64,000 nucleotides of DNA from Alistipes dispar (GCF_006542685.1 NZ_AP019736.1:1-64000), one strand, 5' to 3'. Shown: positions 33,714 to 43,830, counted from the first letter of the stretch. Made by a program: numbers and translations. Notes: generated from the sequence alone by a model not told the origin.

Positions 33714-36137
33714 TCAGAAACGGTAAGAGACCGTAAGGTAGAACGAACGCGGCCAGGCGTACGTCCGGCGCGAAGCGTGGGGCATCCACTCCGTCGCGTC
33801 GCCCGAACGGATGCGCCGCACGCGCAGCGACTCGTAGCCGTTGTAAACCGTGTCCCGCCCGCCCGTGAGGTTGCGCAGCAGCAGCGAAGCGGTCAGCCGC
33901 GAACGGTCGAAATAGAAGGTTCTGAACAACGACGCATCGAGCGTGAAGGCGTCGGCGAGGCGTTCCTGACGGGTGAAGGCGTCGAACGCCTCGGGCGTGA
34001 GCGCGGCCTGTCCGGCGATGCGGTCCGTGCGGCGGAGAGGCATCGGCTCGACGTAGCGTCCGCCGGCATAGCCTGCCGACAGACGGCCGCCCCACCCTTT
34101 CGGACCGAAGTAGGAAACCCCGGCCGTGGCCGCGGTCTGGGGCGTTCCGCCCACCGCGCAGCCGGCCATACGCCCTGCGGCGTGCGTCAGAACCGCCGTG
34201 TTGTCCACGTCGGAGAGGACCGTGAGGAGCGGATCGCGGATATGGCGGTAGCGGCCCGCCGAAGCGGCCAGCGCAAGGCTCCAGCGGTAGGAAAGGCGCA
34301 CCTCGGCGGCAGCCTCGATCCCCAGGCAGAGACGGCCGATCCCCGCAACGGACATGTCGCAGAAGAGCGCCGCCAGATCGTCGTAATAGCGCCGTGTCTC
34401 CAGACCGTCGAACACGGCGACGGCGAAGGCCGTGATGCGCATGTCGAGCGAAGGCCCCGTGCGGCGCCACGACGCTTCGGCGGCGAAGGTGCGCTCGGGC
34501 GACGGATCATCGACGATGCGGTTGTTGTAGGAAAGCTGGTAGAAAAGCGCTTCGGAGAGCGGCGGTTCGGCTCCGGCCATGACGGCGGCCTCGAGGTAGC
34601 TGCGCGGGGAGAAGGACCAGCCGGCGAGCGCCTTCAGCCGCCACGGGGCGAAACGGACCGTGCGCGAAGGTCCGTAGGAGAGCGCCCCGGGGAAGAGTTC
34701 CTTCTCGTAGAACCCCCGCCGCCGGACGGCGGCGGCGCCCAACTCGGCGCAGAGATCGAAGCGGAAACGGTCGGAGCGGTATTCGGCGCAGAACCGCGCC
34801 CGGATTTCGCGCGAACGGATCGCATAGTCGTAACCGAAGCGGTCGCCCTCGCGGATCGTGCGGTCGGGATGGCGCAGATCGTTCTGGAGCAGGTTGCTGT
34901 ACGTGTCGTCGTCCACCAGGTAACGGTCGATATCCGTCACGTAACCGGCCCCGAGCAGGTCGCGCATCTGCCGGTAGGAACGGGTTCGGTCGCTGCGCAG
35001 CGACACCCCGCAGCGGAGCGTCAGGCGGGAATCCGTGCGGACCGAAAAGGCGGCGTCGAGGCAGAGACGCACGGGCCGCTCCACCCGGTCGTCGAGCGCA
35101 TAGACCGCATGACCGCCCTGCATCCGGTTGCGGCGAATCAGCTCGTCCCAGTCGATCTGCGTATAGCGCGGGTCGCGCGTGAGCCACGCCCGCTCGGTTT
35201 CGAGATCGTCCGTGTAGCTCGGCAGGTAACGGTAGTTGTCGGGCATCGGGGTGCGGGCGTCGTACCAGTCGAGCATGCTGTAACGCGCGACGCCCGCTTC
35301 GGCCCCGAGGCGGAGCGAGAGCGAGGCCGCCTCCGAGAGCGGCACGGCGTAGTCGGCGACGAGGAGCGGCAGCGTCTCGCGCCGCACGCGCGAATTGCGC
35401 ACCCGCCCGTCCTGATAGCCCCACGCCGGATTGTAGAGCCGGTCGCCCGTCAGCGTGAAAGCCTCCTCCGAGGAGGAAAGACGCGTGCCCCGCACCGAGG
35501 GCGGGACGATACAGACCAGCGACAAGGCGTGCTCCCCGCCGAAACGGCGGAAGAGCCGCAGTCCGACGGTCAGGGCATTGGTGAAGACGCCCTCGACGTG
35601 CATGTCGCGTCCCGTGCGGGCATCCAGCGCCAACGAGGCGCGCCACCCCCGCCCCAGATGCGCCGAGGCGGCGACCTTCGCCCCCGCGAGGTAATTGCGG
35701 TCGGTCAGCCGCACCGACGCCAGAAAGGGCTGCAACGGCTCCCCGGCGGAAAAGCCGACGAGACGGACGCCGCCCGCACCGCCCGACTCGCCGGGCGGCG
35801 GCACGAGTCCGGCGTAACGGATCTCCTCCGCACCCAGCAGCCGCAAGGCCGGAAGATAACGGTACGACAGGTCCATGCCCGCGAAGGAGATGCGCCCGGC
35901 GCGGCGTTCCAGCCCGCGGCGCTTGAAGGCCACCTGCGGCAGGTTGAAGTCCGTCTGCTCGCCGTAGAGGTCGGCGGCGGACTGGACGGCGCGGTAGAAA
36001 AGGGTCGAATCGGTCACGAGCAGTTCCCGCCGCTCCTCGCGTTCGGCATAGGGATAGTACTCGTCGTCGGGATACTGTGCCGCAGCCGTTCCGCCCGACA
36101 GCAGGAAAACGACGAGACAGAAGAGACTTTTCGGCAT
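33714..36137 (-). CDS. TonB-dependent-receptor-like outer membrane beta-barrel protein
   Basis: 807 residues with a signal peptide (SLFCLVVFLLSGGTAAAQ) and a long run of amphipathic beta strands. It ends in the aromatic C-terminal strand YLTVSYRF typical of Bam-inserted barrels. The body resembles the TonB-dependent receptors that accompany DUF5689 lipoproteins. No carboxypeptidase-like N-terminal domain and no clear plug motif are visible, so energy coupling by TonB is uncertain. Its own promoter precedes it. Confidence 0.65.
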   Translation of the reverse strand: MPKSLFCLVVFLLSGGTAAAQYPDDEYYPYAEREERRELLVTDSTLFYRAVQSAADLYGEQTDFNLPQVAFKRRGLERRAGRISFAGMDLSYRYLPALRLLGAEEIRYAGLVPPPGESGGAGGVRLVGFSAGEPLQPFLASVRLTDRNYLAGAKVAASAHLGRGWRASLALDARTGRDMHVEGVFTNALTVGLRLFRRFGGEHALSLVCIVPPSVRGTRLSSSEEAFTLTGDRLYNPAWGYQDGRVRNSRVRRETLPLLVADYAVPLSEAASLSLRLGAEAGVARYSMLDWYDARTPMPDNYRYLPSYTDDLETERAWLTRDPRYTQIDWDELIRRNRMQGGHAVYALDDRVERPVRLCLDAAFSVRTDSRLTLRCGVSLRSDRTRSYRQMRDLLGAGYVTDIDRYLVDDDTYSNLLQNDLRHPDRTIREGDRFGYDYAIRSREIRARFCAEYRSDRFRFDLCAELGAAAVRRRGFYEKELFPGALSYGPSRTVRFAPWRLKALAGWSFSPRSYLEAAVMAGAEPPLSEALFYQLSYNNRIVDDPSPERTFAAEASWRRTGPSLDMRITAFAVAVFDGLETRRYYDDLAALFCDMSVAGIGRLCLGIEAAAEVRLSYRWSLALAASAGRYRHIRDPLLTVLSDVDNTAVLTHAAGRMAGCAVGGTPQTAATAGVSYFGPKGWGGRLSAGYAGGRYVEPMPLRRTDRIAGQAALTPEAFDAFTRQERLADAFTLDASLFRTFYFDRSRLTASLLLRNLTGGRDTVYNGYESLRVRRIRSGDATEWMPHASRRTYAWPRSFYLTVSYRF

Positions 36138-36159
36138 ACGATCAGGTCCTTTTGCACTA

Positions 36160-36190
36160 CAAATATAGCAAAAATTCCGGGAGTGCCAAA
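36160..36190 (-). promoter_or_regulatory. Promoter of the beta-barrel gene
   Basis: Minus strand: TTTG (36187-36190), 19 nt, TATATTTG (36160-36167), 22 nt before the start codon. Confidence 0.87.
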
Positions 36191-36197
36191 CGCGAAA

Positions 36198-36230
36198 GCG
36201 GCGTGCGACAAACGGTTTGTCGCACGCCGC
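36198..36230 (-). terminator. Terminator of pepD
   Basis: A 15-bp perfect stem (GCGGCGTGCGACAAA / TTTGTCGCACGCCGC) with a 3-nt loop, followed on the minus strand by TTTCGCG, 21 nt after the pepD stop codon. It sits directly in front of the next promoter. Confidence 0.78.
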
Positions 36231-36251
36231 TCCGAACGGAATGCCGCCGGA

Positions 36252-37703
36252 TCAGAGGCTACGCAGCGTCTCCAGCAGCAGCTCCCAAAACCTGGGGACC
36301 GTGGCGATTTCGAGCCGCTCGTCGGGCGAATGGACGCCGCGCAGGGTCGGCCCGAAGGAGACCATTTCCAGACGGGGATATTTTTCGAGGAAAAGCCCGC
36401 ATTCCAGCCCGGCGTGAATCGCACGGACCCTGGGCTTCGTGCCGAACAGCCGTTCGTAGGCGCCGGCGGTCACCTCCAGCAGGTGCGACGCGGGGTCGGG
36501 CTCCCAGCCCGGATAGCCGTCCGAATGGACGACCTCGGCCCCGGCCAGCGCGAAGACCGCCTCGACGCTCCGCATGACACAGAGCTTGGCGCTCTCGACC
36601 GAGGAACGCTGCGACGAGGTGACGACGATGCGGTCCTCGCCCTCGAACTTCACCGAGGCGAGATTCGTGGAGGTCTCGACCAGCCCCGGCACGGCGAACG
36701 ACATTTCCACGACGCCGTTCGGCACGCCCGCGAGCGCATAGACCAGCCCCCGCTGCGTCGCGGCGTCGATGACCGACGCGGGGCGCTCCGTCTCCGAAAA
36801 GTCGATCCTAAACGACGGCTCGCGCAGGCGGAATTCGGCTCCGAGGTCGGCGGCGAACCGCTCGCAGAAGGCGGCGAACCCGGCCTTGCGGCCGGCCGGC
36901 ACGCCGAAGACGGCCCATGCCTCGCGCGGAATGGCATTGCGGAGATTGCCGCCGTCGAAACGGCTCAGCCGCAGGTCGAACTCCTGCATCGCGGCCCACA
37001 GGAAACGCGCCACGACCTTGTTCGAATTGACGCGGCCCTTGTCGATGTCGTCGCCCGAATGGCCGCCCTGCAATCCCGAGACCCCGACGCGGAAATAGGC
37101 GTAGTCGGCAGGTGCCGCCCCGGCCGTGTAACGGAACGTGGCGAGGGTGTCGATGCCGCCGGCGCAGCCGATGAACAACTCGCCCTCGTCCTCCGAATCG
37201 AGGTTCAGAAGGTATTTGCCCGTGAGCATCCCCTCCCCCAGTCCGAAGGCTCCGGTGAGCCCCGTCTCCTCATCGACGGTGAAGAGTGCCTCCAGCGGCC
37301 CGTGCTGCGCCGCGGGGTCGAGCAGCACGGCCAATGCGGCGGCCATGCCGATGCCGCAGTCGGCGCCGAGCGTCGTTCCTTCGGCCTTCACCCACCCGCC
37401 GTCGATGCGCGTGCGGATGGCGTCGCGTTCGAAGTCGAACACGACGTCCGAACGCTTCTCGCAGACCATGTCCATGTGCGATTGCAGGATCACGCCCGGA
37501 CGGTCCTCGTAACCCGGGGTGGCGGGCTTGCGCATCACGACGTTGCCCGTGGCGTCCTTACTGTATTCGATGCCGTGCTTCTCGGCGAACGCGACGAGAA
37601 ATTCGATGATCCTGCCCTCTTTCTTCGAAGGGCGCGGAACCCGCGTGATGGCATCGAACTGCTCCCAGACGATGCGGGGTTCCAGCGAGGTGATTGCTGA
37701 CAT
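36252..37703 (-). CDS. pepD: Aminoacyl-histidine dipeptidase (M20 family)
   Basis: 483 residues, the length of cytosolic PepD. It has EQFDAITRVPRPSKKEGRIIEFL, the metal-site segments LQSHMDMVCEK, GTTLGADCGIGMAAALA and TVDEETGLTGAFGL, and GLQGGHSGDDIDKGRVN in the lid domain. It hydrolyses Xaa-His and other dipeptides. Confidence 0.94.
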   Translation of the reverse strand: MSAITSLEPRIVWEQFDAITRVPRPSKKEGRIIEFLVAFAEKHGIEYSKDATGNVVMRKPATPGYEDRPGVILQSHMDMVCEKRSDVVFDFERDAIRTRIDGGWVKAEGTTLGADCGIGMAAALAVLLDPAAQHGPLEALFTVDEETGLTGAFGLGEGMLTGKYLLNLDSEDEGELFIGCAGGIDTLATFRYTAGAAPADYAYFRVGVSGLQGGHSGDDIDKGRVNSNKVVARFLWAAMQEFDLRLSRFDGGNLRNAIPREAWAVFGVPAGRKAGFAAFCERFAADLGAEFRLREPSFRIDFSETERPASVIDAATQRGLVYALAGVPNGVVEMSFAVPGLVETSTNLASVKFEGEDRIVVTSSQRSSVESAKLCVMRSVEAVFALAGAEVVHSDGYPGWEPDPASHLLEVTAGAYERLFGTKPRVRAIHAGLECGLFLEKYPRLEMVSFGPTLRGVHSPDERLEIATVPRFWELLLETLRSL

Positions 37704-37998
37704 ACTATAAAAATGTTAGAGTTACACTTATTTTCCTCAATCTATGCAACGCCCTTACGCCGCCGTGCGAATCCGGACAGCCGCGATTCGCCGCCCGCGA
37801 CGGCACGCACAAGTCCGACTCGGCCCTGAATCCCCGCCCCGGGCGGAGGCTTTCGCAACGAAAGCGCAACAAAACGGGACGCCCGGCCGGCGATCCGGAA
37901 ACGCACCGCACGTGCGGATACGCCCCATCGGGCGGAAAGCCGGGACAGTCCCGGGATTCCACCCGTAAAGGTACGGATTTCGGACGGAAAAACTGCGG
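37704..37998. other. 295-bp gap between pepD and the glutamine synthetase gene
   Basis: An AT-rich start (37704-37745) gives way to GC-rich DNA rich in CCGG words. No gene and no clear TAnnTTTG promoter for pepD was found. Confidence 0.4.
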
Positions 37999-39501
37999 TC
38001 AGCCGCAATAAAAATAGGTTTCGACCAGCTTGCGGACCTTCTCTTCGTCCCCGGCCAGCTCCCGCCGCAGGTCGGCGTCTCGGAAAGCCGCGAGGCGTGC
38101 GACGAGTCCGTCGATCAGGCGCGGCGAGAAGACGCCGTGGCGCTCGTAAACGGCCCGGTGCTCCTCCAGCCGCCGCGCCGACTCCTCGCACGAGGCGGGA
38201 AGCCGGTTCAGCCGCGCCAGCACCTTCCGATGCCGCTCGTCGAAGATATTGACGTCCACATAGCGGTCGCGGGCGTACTGCGTGCCGTTCTCCATCTCGA
38301 AGCCGTGGCGCGCAGCGACGGCCAGTCCGGCCAGCAGCAGGTAGATGTCAGCCGAGCCGTCGGGACAGCGGAACTCGACGGTCTGCTTGAGGTTCACGTC
38401 CGGCGTCGCGGGCCGCTCCAGCGGATTGGCGTCGCAGGCCATGCGGCCCGCCCCTGCGCTCCAGCCCAGCGGCACGCGCACGAGCACCGAGCGGTTGCGG
38501 TCGCCCCAGCAGATATTCGTGGGCGCCTCCTGATGCGGAACGAGCCGGAAATAGGAGGTGGGATTGGTGTTGCCGAAGGCGGTCAGCGAAGGAGCCAGCC
38601 AGAGGTAGCCCGCGATGGCCTTCAGAGCCTCGTCCGACAGCGAGCCGTCCGGCCCCACCATCGCGTTGCGCTCCCCGCGCATCAGACGCGTGTGGACATG
38701 CAGACCGCTGCCGGCCTTGCCCGCAGTGATCTTCGGCGCGAACGTCACGTCCACGCCGTACTCGCAGGCCAGCGTGCGGATGATCCATTTGGCCACCACG
38801 AGCTGATCGGCGGCGGACTCGAGGTCCGTGGGAAGGAATTCGATCTCGTTCTGCTCGTACATGCGGTCGCCCTGCGTGAAGTTCCCCACCTCGGAGTGAC
38901 CGTACTTGATCTCGCCGCCCGCCTGGGCGATGTATTTCATGGCCTGCGCACGGAACGCGGCGCCCTTGTTGAAGGGCGTCGATTCGTGGTAGCCCCGCTG
39001 GTCGGCGGCCAGAAAAAGATCCTGTTTCGGCGAGACGACGTAGAACTCCAGCTCGCCCATCACGTGAAAGTCCAGCCCGGTCGCGCGCCGCAGCTCCTCG
39101 TGCGCACGGCGGAGGGTCTGCTCGGGAGCCATGTCGAGCGGTTCGCCGTCCTTCGTGTAGTAGCTGCACAGGATGTCCACGGCGGGAATCCCGCCGAAGG
39201 GATTGCGGAACGCCGTGCGGTATCGCGGCACGACGTACAGGTCGCTCGCCCCGGCCTCGATGTAGGGAAAGAGGCTCGACCCGTCCACGCGTTCGCCGCA
39301 CGTGAGGATGCTCTCCAGGTAATCCTCGTCGTTGACGACGAAGTTGAGCGTCTTCAGGCGGCCGTCGGCCCCCGGATAACGCAGGTTGATCATTTCGATT
39401 CCGTTCTCCCGGACATACCGGACGATGTCCGAACGGGTGAAAGCTGCCCGGGGCTTTCCGAGAAAGCGCACCAGCGGGTCGGGATTGAGCGTCGTGTTCA
39501 T
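37999..39501 (-). CDS. glnA: Glutamine synthetase
   Basis: 500 residues, GS beta-grasp plus catalytic domain. It carries IEMINLRYPGADGRLKTLNF, MGELEFYVV, the ATP/glutamate motif ITAGKAGSGLHVHTRLM and NPTSYFRLVPHQEAPTNICWGDRNRSVLVRVPLG. It makes glutamine from glutamate and ammonia. The start at MNTTLNPDPLVRFLGK fits type I enzymes of Bacteroidetes; an 18-codon upstream extension overlaps promoter sequence. Confidence 0.93.
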   Translation of the reverse strand: MNTTLNPDPLVRFLGKPRAAFTRSDIVRYVRENGIEMINLRYPGADGRLKTLNFVVNDEDYLESILTCGERVDGSSLFPYIEAGASDLYVVPRYRTAFRNPFGGIPAVDILCSYYTKDGEPLDMAPEQTLRRAHEELRRATGLDFHVMGELEFYVVSPKQDLFLAADQRGYHESTPFNKGAAFRAQAMKYIAQAGGEIKYGHSEVGNFTQGDRMYEQNEIEFLPTDLESAADQLVVAKWIIRTLACEYGVDVTFAPKITAGKAGSGLHVHTRLMRGERNAMVGPDGSLSDEALKAIAGYLWLAPSLTAFGNTNPTSYFRLVPHQEAPTNICWGDRNRSVLVRVPLGWSAGAGRMACDANPLERPATPDVNLKQTVEFRCPDGSADIYLLLAGLAVAARHGFEMENGTQYARDRYVDVNIFDERHRKVLARLNRLPASCEESARRLEEHRAVYERHGVFSPRLIDGLVARLAAFRDADLRRELAGDEEKVRKLVETYFYCG

Positions 39502-39556
39502 AATATTTCGAAAGTTTAAGGTTCGTTTTTCCGCCGATCCGGAAGCGAATCGCACC

Positions 39557-39588
39557 TAAAGATACGAAAATAAAACACAAACGGCAAA
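39557..39588 (-). promoter_or_regulatory. Probable promoter of the glutamine synthetase gene
   Basis: Minus strand: TTTTG ending at 39585, 20 nt, then TATCTTTA (39557-39564), one mismatch from TAnnTTTG. Confidence 0.6.
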
Positions 39589-39614
39589 ATCCGGACGGAA
39601 AATTTCCGGCGGAC

Positions 39615-39645
39615 TTGGCAAAAAGGCGGGAGAGCGTTATCTTTG
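39615..39645 (+). promoter_or_regulatory. Promoter of ispF
   Basis: TTG (39615-39617), 20 nt, TATCTTTG (39638-39645), 88 nt before the ispF ATG. Confidence 0.82.
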
Positions 39646-39733
39646 TATGTCAAGAAAAGCCGCCCGGTGCGGTCCGACGTTCCCGGAAGAGAGGACGCGC
39701 GGGCACGCCGGCGGTGCGAAAAACCTCCGACAC

Positions 39734-40213
39734 ATGGATTTCAGAATAGGACACGGATACGACGTGCACGCCCTCGAAGAGGGGCTGCATCTGGTGTTGG
39801 GCGGGGTCGAAATCCCCCACACGAAGGGGTGCGTGGCGCATTCGGACGGCGACGTGGCGATACACGCCGTGTGCGACGCGCTGCTGGGTGCGGCGGCGCT
39901 GGGCGATATCGGGCTGCACTTCCCCGACACGTCGGCCGACTTCAAGGGCATCGACTCGAAAATTCTGCTGCGCCGCGTGGCGGAGCTGCTGCGCCGCGAG
40001 GGATACGAGATCGGCAACGTGGACTGCACGATCCGGATGCAGCGCCCCAAACTGCGTCCCCATATCGACGCCATGCGCGCGGCGATGGCCGAAGCGATGG
40101 GCGTGGAGACGGACCGCGTGTCGGTCAAGGCGACGACGACCGAACGGCTCGGGTTCGAAGGCCGGGAGGAGGGCGTGTCGGTCTCGGCCGTGGCGCTGAT
40201 CTACCGGGAATAA
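39734..40213 (+). CDS. ispF: 2-C-methyl-D-erythritol 2,4-cyclodiphosphate synthase
   Basis: 159 residues. It has the zinc ligands in IGHGYDVHAL (Asp10, His12), AHSDGDVAIHAVCDALLGA, GDIGLHFPD and the C-terminal KATTTERLGFEGREEG. It acts in the MEP pathway of isoprenoid synthesis. The ATG at 39734 begins the conserved MDFRIGHGYDVH; 29 upstream in-frame codons are unconserved leader. Confidence 0.97.
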   Translation: MDFRIGHGYDVHALEEGLHLVLGGVEIPHTKGCVAHSDGDVAIHAVCDALLGAAALGDIGLHFPDTSADFKGIDSKILLRRVAELLRREGYEIGNVDCTIRMQRPKLRPHIDAMRAAMAEAMGVETDRVSVKATTTERLGFEGREEGVSVSAVALIYRE

Positions 40214-40312
40214 CCGCTCGCCGGAAAACGGACGGACCGCTCCCGGCCGCATGAGCTGCCGGAAACGGTCGCCGAAGGAGGGTCCGCGGTCGCCGCGGGA
40301 AAGCACAGTCCG

Positions 40313-40855
40313 CTAATAGAACTGCGAAATCGTGCCCGTATATTGCACGGGATTGTACCACGGATTGGTGATCGTCAGGTTCGCCCCGCCCGTGCGCGAG
40401 AAGATCTCGAGGGTGAAGGTATAGGTCGAGGCCGAGAAGAGCGAGGTCGAGAAGCTGACCATCCACCCCTCCTGGGTCTGTTCGGTGGTGTAGCCCTGCA
40501 GATCGGAAACCGTGTAGTTGATGATCGTGACGTAGTAGGGAGCCACATACCCTTTTATATAAGGCAGGCAGATGTCGGCCGTGCCGTCCCAGATGCCGAG
40601 GCTGAACTCGGGATTCATGATCTGGCGCAGGGGCCCCGCCGGCTGGCGCTGCATCGACTGCGGATTGAACTGGAAGTTGCGCGACTGCACGAGCGAATCC
40701 ATGAACTGTTCGTAGTTGGCGATCCGCTCCGCACGCCGTTTCTCGCGCACTTCGCGGCGCTCCTGTTTCGGAGAGAGCACCTTTTTCTGTCCGATGACGG
40801 TGACGGCCGCCGCACACATCAGCAGCCCGAGTACGATGATGACTGTTTTTTTCAT
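40313..40855 (-). CDS. DUF4251 secreted protein (copy 2)
   Basis: 180 residues. A signal peptide (TVIIVLGLLMCAAAVTVIGQ) precedes a charged helix (KQERREVREKRRAERIANYEQFMDS) and a beta-rich domain (QFNPQSMQRQPAG ... PYIKGYVAPYYVTIINYTV ... YTGTISQFY). The order matches copy 1 at 13310-13924 although sequence identity looks modest. The function is unknown. Confidence 0.82.
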   Translation of the reverse strand: MKKTVIIVLGLLMCAAAVTVIGQKKVLSPKQERREVREKRRAERIANYEQFMDSLVQSRNFQFNPQSMQRQPAGPLRQIMNPEFSLGIWDGTADICLPYIKGYVAPYYVTIINYTVSDLQGYTTEQTQEGWMVSFSTSLFSASTYTFTLEIFSRTGGANLTITNPWYNPVQYTGTISQFY

Positions 40856-40906
40856 AGCACATAAGATTTGTTACGGCTATGAAAGCAAAATCGGGGCCAG
40901 CGGAGG

Positions 40907-43723
40907 CTAAAGACCTAATTTTTCGAGAAATCGGCCCGTATGGCTCTCCGGACAGCGCGCCACCTCGTGCGGCGTGCCGCAGGCGACGATCCGGCCCCCG
41001 GCCGCCCCGCCCTCGGGGCCCATGTCGATCAGATGGTCGGCGACCTTGATGACGTCGAGGTTGTGCTCGATGACGATGACCGTGTTGCCGCGGTCCACGA
41101 GTTTGTCGAGCACCTCCAGCAGCAGGCGGATGTCCTCGAAATGCAGTCCCGTGGTCGGCTCGTCCAGAATGTAGAGCGTGCGGCCCGTGTCGCGCTTCGA
41201 AAGCTCCGAGGCGAGCTTGATGCGCTGGCTTTCGCCGCCCGAAAGGGTCGTACAGGGCTGCCCGAGCGTCAGATAGCCCAACCCCACCTCCTGAATCGCG
41301 CGCAACTTCTGGTGGATGGCGGGAATGTTTTCGAAGAATTCCACGGCCATATTGACCGTCATGTTCAGCACGTCGTCGATATTCTTTCCCTTGTACTTCA
41401 CCTCGAGCGTCTCGCGGTTGTAACGGTGGCCGCCGCACGCCTTGCAGCGCACATAGACGTCCGGCAGGAAATTCATCTCGATCGTCTGCACGCCCGCGCC
41501 GCGGCACTCCTCGCAGCGTCCGCCCTTGACGTTGAACGAGAAGCGTCCCGCCTTGAACCCGCGGATCTGGGCGTCGGGGGTCATCTCGAACAGCTTGCGG
41601 ATATCGGAGAAGACGTTCGAATAGGTCGCCGGATTCGACCGCGGAGAACGTCCGATGGGCGACTGGTCCACGACGACGAGCTTGTCGATATGCTCGATGC
41701 CCTCGACCGAATCGTATTCGAGCGGCTGGTCGAAGGAGCGGTAGAGCGCCTTCGAGAGAATCGGCCGCAGCGTCTCGTTCACGAGCGTCGATTTGCCCGA
41801 ACCGCTCACGCCGGTGACGCAGACGAGTTTTCCCAGCGGGAACTCGACCGTGACGTTCTTGAGGTTATTGCCCCGCGCACCGCGGAGGACGATGCGCCCG
41901 CCCGTGCCGGGACGCAGATGCGCGGGAATCTCGATCCGCCGCCGGCCCGTCAGGTAGTCGGCCGTGACGGTCCCCGACTTCAGGATGTCGTCGAAAGTGC
42001 CTGCGGCGACGATTTCGCCGCCCCTGCGGCCCGCGCGGGGGCCGACATCGACGATGAAATCGGCGGCGCGCATCATGTCCTCGTCGTGCTCGACGACGAT
42101 CACCGAGTTGCCTGCGTCGCGCAGCTCCTCGAGGCTGCGGATCAGCCGCCGGTTGTCGCGCTGGTGCAGCCCGATCGAAGGCTCGTCGAGAATGTAGAGC
42201 ACATTGACCAGCTTCGAACCGATCTGCGTAGCCAGCCGGATGCGCTGGCTCTCGCCGCCCGAAAGCGAACGCGACGAGCGCGACAGCGACAGGTAGCCCA
42301 ACCCCACGTCCATCAGAAAGCGCAGCCGCTCGCGGATCTCCTTGACGACTTCCTGCGCGATACGCCACTCCTTCTCGGTCATCCGCTCCCCGATACCGGC
42401 CACCCACTCCGAAAAATCGGCGATCGACATGGCCGACACTTCGGCGATATTCTTTCCGTCGATGCGGAACTGCAAGGCCTCCTTCCGCAGGCGCGAACCG
42501 CCGCAGACGGAGCACTTGCGGTAGATGAGGAACTGGTCGCGCCACTTCTGGCCGCGCTTCGAGTCCTCGTCCTCCGTGCGGCCGATGTACTCGGCGACGC
42601 CCTCCCACTGCAGGAACTGCCGCCCGCCCGAGGAGCTGAACTCCGAAAGATCGACCGTCAGCGGCTCCGAATCGCCGTACAGCACGGCGTTCAACCCCTC
42701 TTCGGAGAAACTCGACACGGGATCGTCGAGCGTGAAGTCATAACGGCGGCCCAGCATCTCCAGCATGGCGAAGAGCAGGTTGTTGCGGTACTTGCCCAGC
42801 GGCTCCACGGCCCCTTCGCGCAGCGACAGCCCCGGATCGGGGACGATCTTCTCCAAGTCGAAGACCGCCTCCTCGCCCAGGCCGTTGCAATGGGGACAGG
42901 CGCCCTTCGGAGAGTTGAACGAGAAGGTGTGCGGCGCGGGGTCCTCGAAAGCGATGCCCGTCGAAGGACACATCAGGTGGCGCGAATAGAAACGCTGCTG
43001 CTCCGTCCCGTAGTCATAGACGGCCATCGTGCCCTTGCCCTGCCGCATGGCCTCGCGGAGCGAGGTCATAAGCCGCTCGGCCGACTCCCCGCCCACGACG
43101 AGCCGGTCCACCACCAGGTCGATCGTATGGATCTTGTAGCGGTCCAGTCGCATCCCGGCCGAGATTTCGCGTATCTCGCCGTCGATGCGCGCATAGATGT
43201 AACCCTTTCTGGCCAGGGTCTCGAACAGCTCGCGGTAGTGGCCCTTGCGGCCCTTCACCACGGGCGCCATGACGGCGATGCGCCGCCCGGCGAAGCCCGA
43301 GAGGATCAGCTCGGCGATCCGCTCGTCGGTGTAGTGCACCATCTCCTCGCCCGTGACGGGCGAATAGGCGCGCGAGGCGCGGGCGTAGAGCAGACGCAGG
43401 AAATCGTTGATCTCGGTGACGGTCCCCACCGTCGAGCGGGGATTCTTGTTGGTCGTCTTCTGTTCGATGGCCACCACGGGGCTCAACCCCGTGATCTTAT
43501 CCACGTCGGGGCGCTCCATCGTCCCGACGAACTGCCGGGCGTAGGTCGAAAGGGTCTCCATGTAGCGGCGCTGCCCCTCGGCATAGATCGTATCGAAGGC
43601 CAGCGAAGATTTTCCCGAGCCCGAAAGGCCCGTGATGACCACCAGCTTGCGGCGCGGAATCTCGAGGTCCACGTTCTTGAGGTTATGGACCCGGGCGCCG
43701 TATATCTTAATCGTGTCTTCCAT
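40907..43723 (-). CDS. uvrA: Excinuclease ABC subunit A
   Basis: 938 residues. Two ABC ATPase modules are present: P-loops GLSGSGKSS near residue 32 and GVSGSGKST near 640, signatures LSGGESQRI twice and Walker B LDEPSIGLH and LDEPTTGLH. Zinc motifs CPHCNGLG and CEECRGAG...CKACGG are intact. It recognises bulky DNA lesions with UvrB. Confidence 0.99.
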   Translation of the reverse strand: MEDTIKIYGARVHNLKNVDLEIPRRKLVVITGLSGSGKSSLAFDTIYAEGQRRYMETLSTYARQFVGTMERPDVDKITGLSPVVAIEQKTTNKNPRSTVGTVTEINDFLRLLYARASRAYSPVTGEEMVHYTDERIAELILSGFAGRRIAVMAPVVKGRKGHYRELFETLARKGYIYARIDGEIREISAGMRLDRYKIHTIDLVVDRLVVGGESAERLMTSLREAMRQGKGTMAVYDYGTEQQRFYSRHLMCPSTGIAFEDPAPHTFSFNSPKGACPHCNGLGEEAVFDLEKIVPDPGLSLREGAVEPLGKYRNNLLFAMLEMLGRRYDFTLDDPVSSFSEEGLNAVLYGDSEPLTVDLSEFSSSGGRQFLQWEGVAEYIGRTEDEDSKRGQKWRDQFLIYRKCSVCGGSRLRKEALQFRIDGKNIAEVSAMSIADFSEWVAGIGERMTEKEWRIAQEVVKEIRERLRFLMDVGLGYLSLSRSSRSLSGGESQRIRLATQIGSKLVNVLYILDEPSIGLHQRDNRRLIRSLEELRDAGNSVIVVEHDEDMMRAADFIVDVGPRAGRRGGEIVAAGTFDDILKSGTVTADYLTGRRRIEIPAHLRPGTGGRIVLRGARGNNLKNVTVEFPLGKLVCVTGVSGSGKSTLVNETLRPILSKALYRSFDQPLEYDSVEGIEHIDKLVVVDQSPIGRSPRSNPATYSNVFSDIRKLFEMTPDAQIRGFKAGRFSFNVKGGRCEECRGAGVQTIEMNFLPDVYVRCKACGGHRYNRETLEVKYKGKNIDDVLNMTVNMAVEFFENIPAIHQKLRAIQEVGLGYLTLGQPCTTLSGGESQRIKLASELSKRDTGRTLYILDEPTTGLHFEDIRLLLEVLDKLVDRGNTVIVIEHNLDVIKVADHLIDMGPEGGAAGGRIVACGTPHEVARCPESHTGRFLEKLGL

Positions 43724-43792
43724 CGTTCGGCAAAAAGGACGTCCCGGAGGCGTGCTTCATCGGATCGCGGCCGCCGGGCGCGAATCGGGCCG

Positions 43793-43824
43793 TAAAGATA
43801 CGACATTCGGAGCGGAAAAACAAA
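43793..43824 (-). promoter_or_regulatory. Probable promoter of uvrA
   Basis: Minus strand: TTTG (43821-43824), 20 nt, TATCTTTA (43793-43800), one mismatch from consensus, just downstream of the amidase stop codon. Confidence 0.65.
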
Positions 43825-43830
43825 GCCCCG

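Noticed and set aside
33777..37700. A 1307-codon open frame on the plus strand
   Set aside because: It lies opposite the beta-barrel and pepD genes, which both have clear motifs, promoters and ends. The translation shows no family.
40940..43795. A 951-codon open frame on the plus strand opposite uvrA
   Set aside because: Shadow of uvrA; no motif, and it would cover the uvrA promoter.
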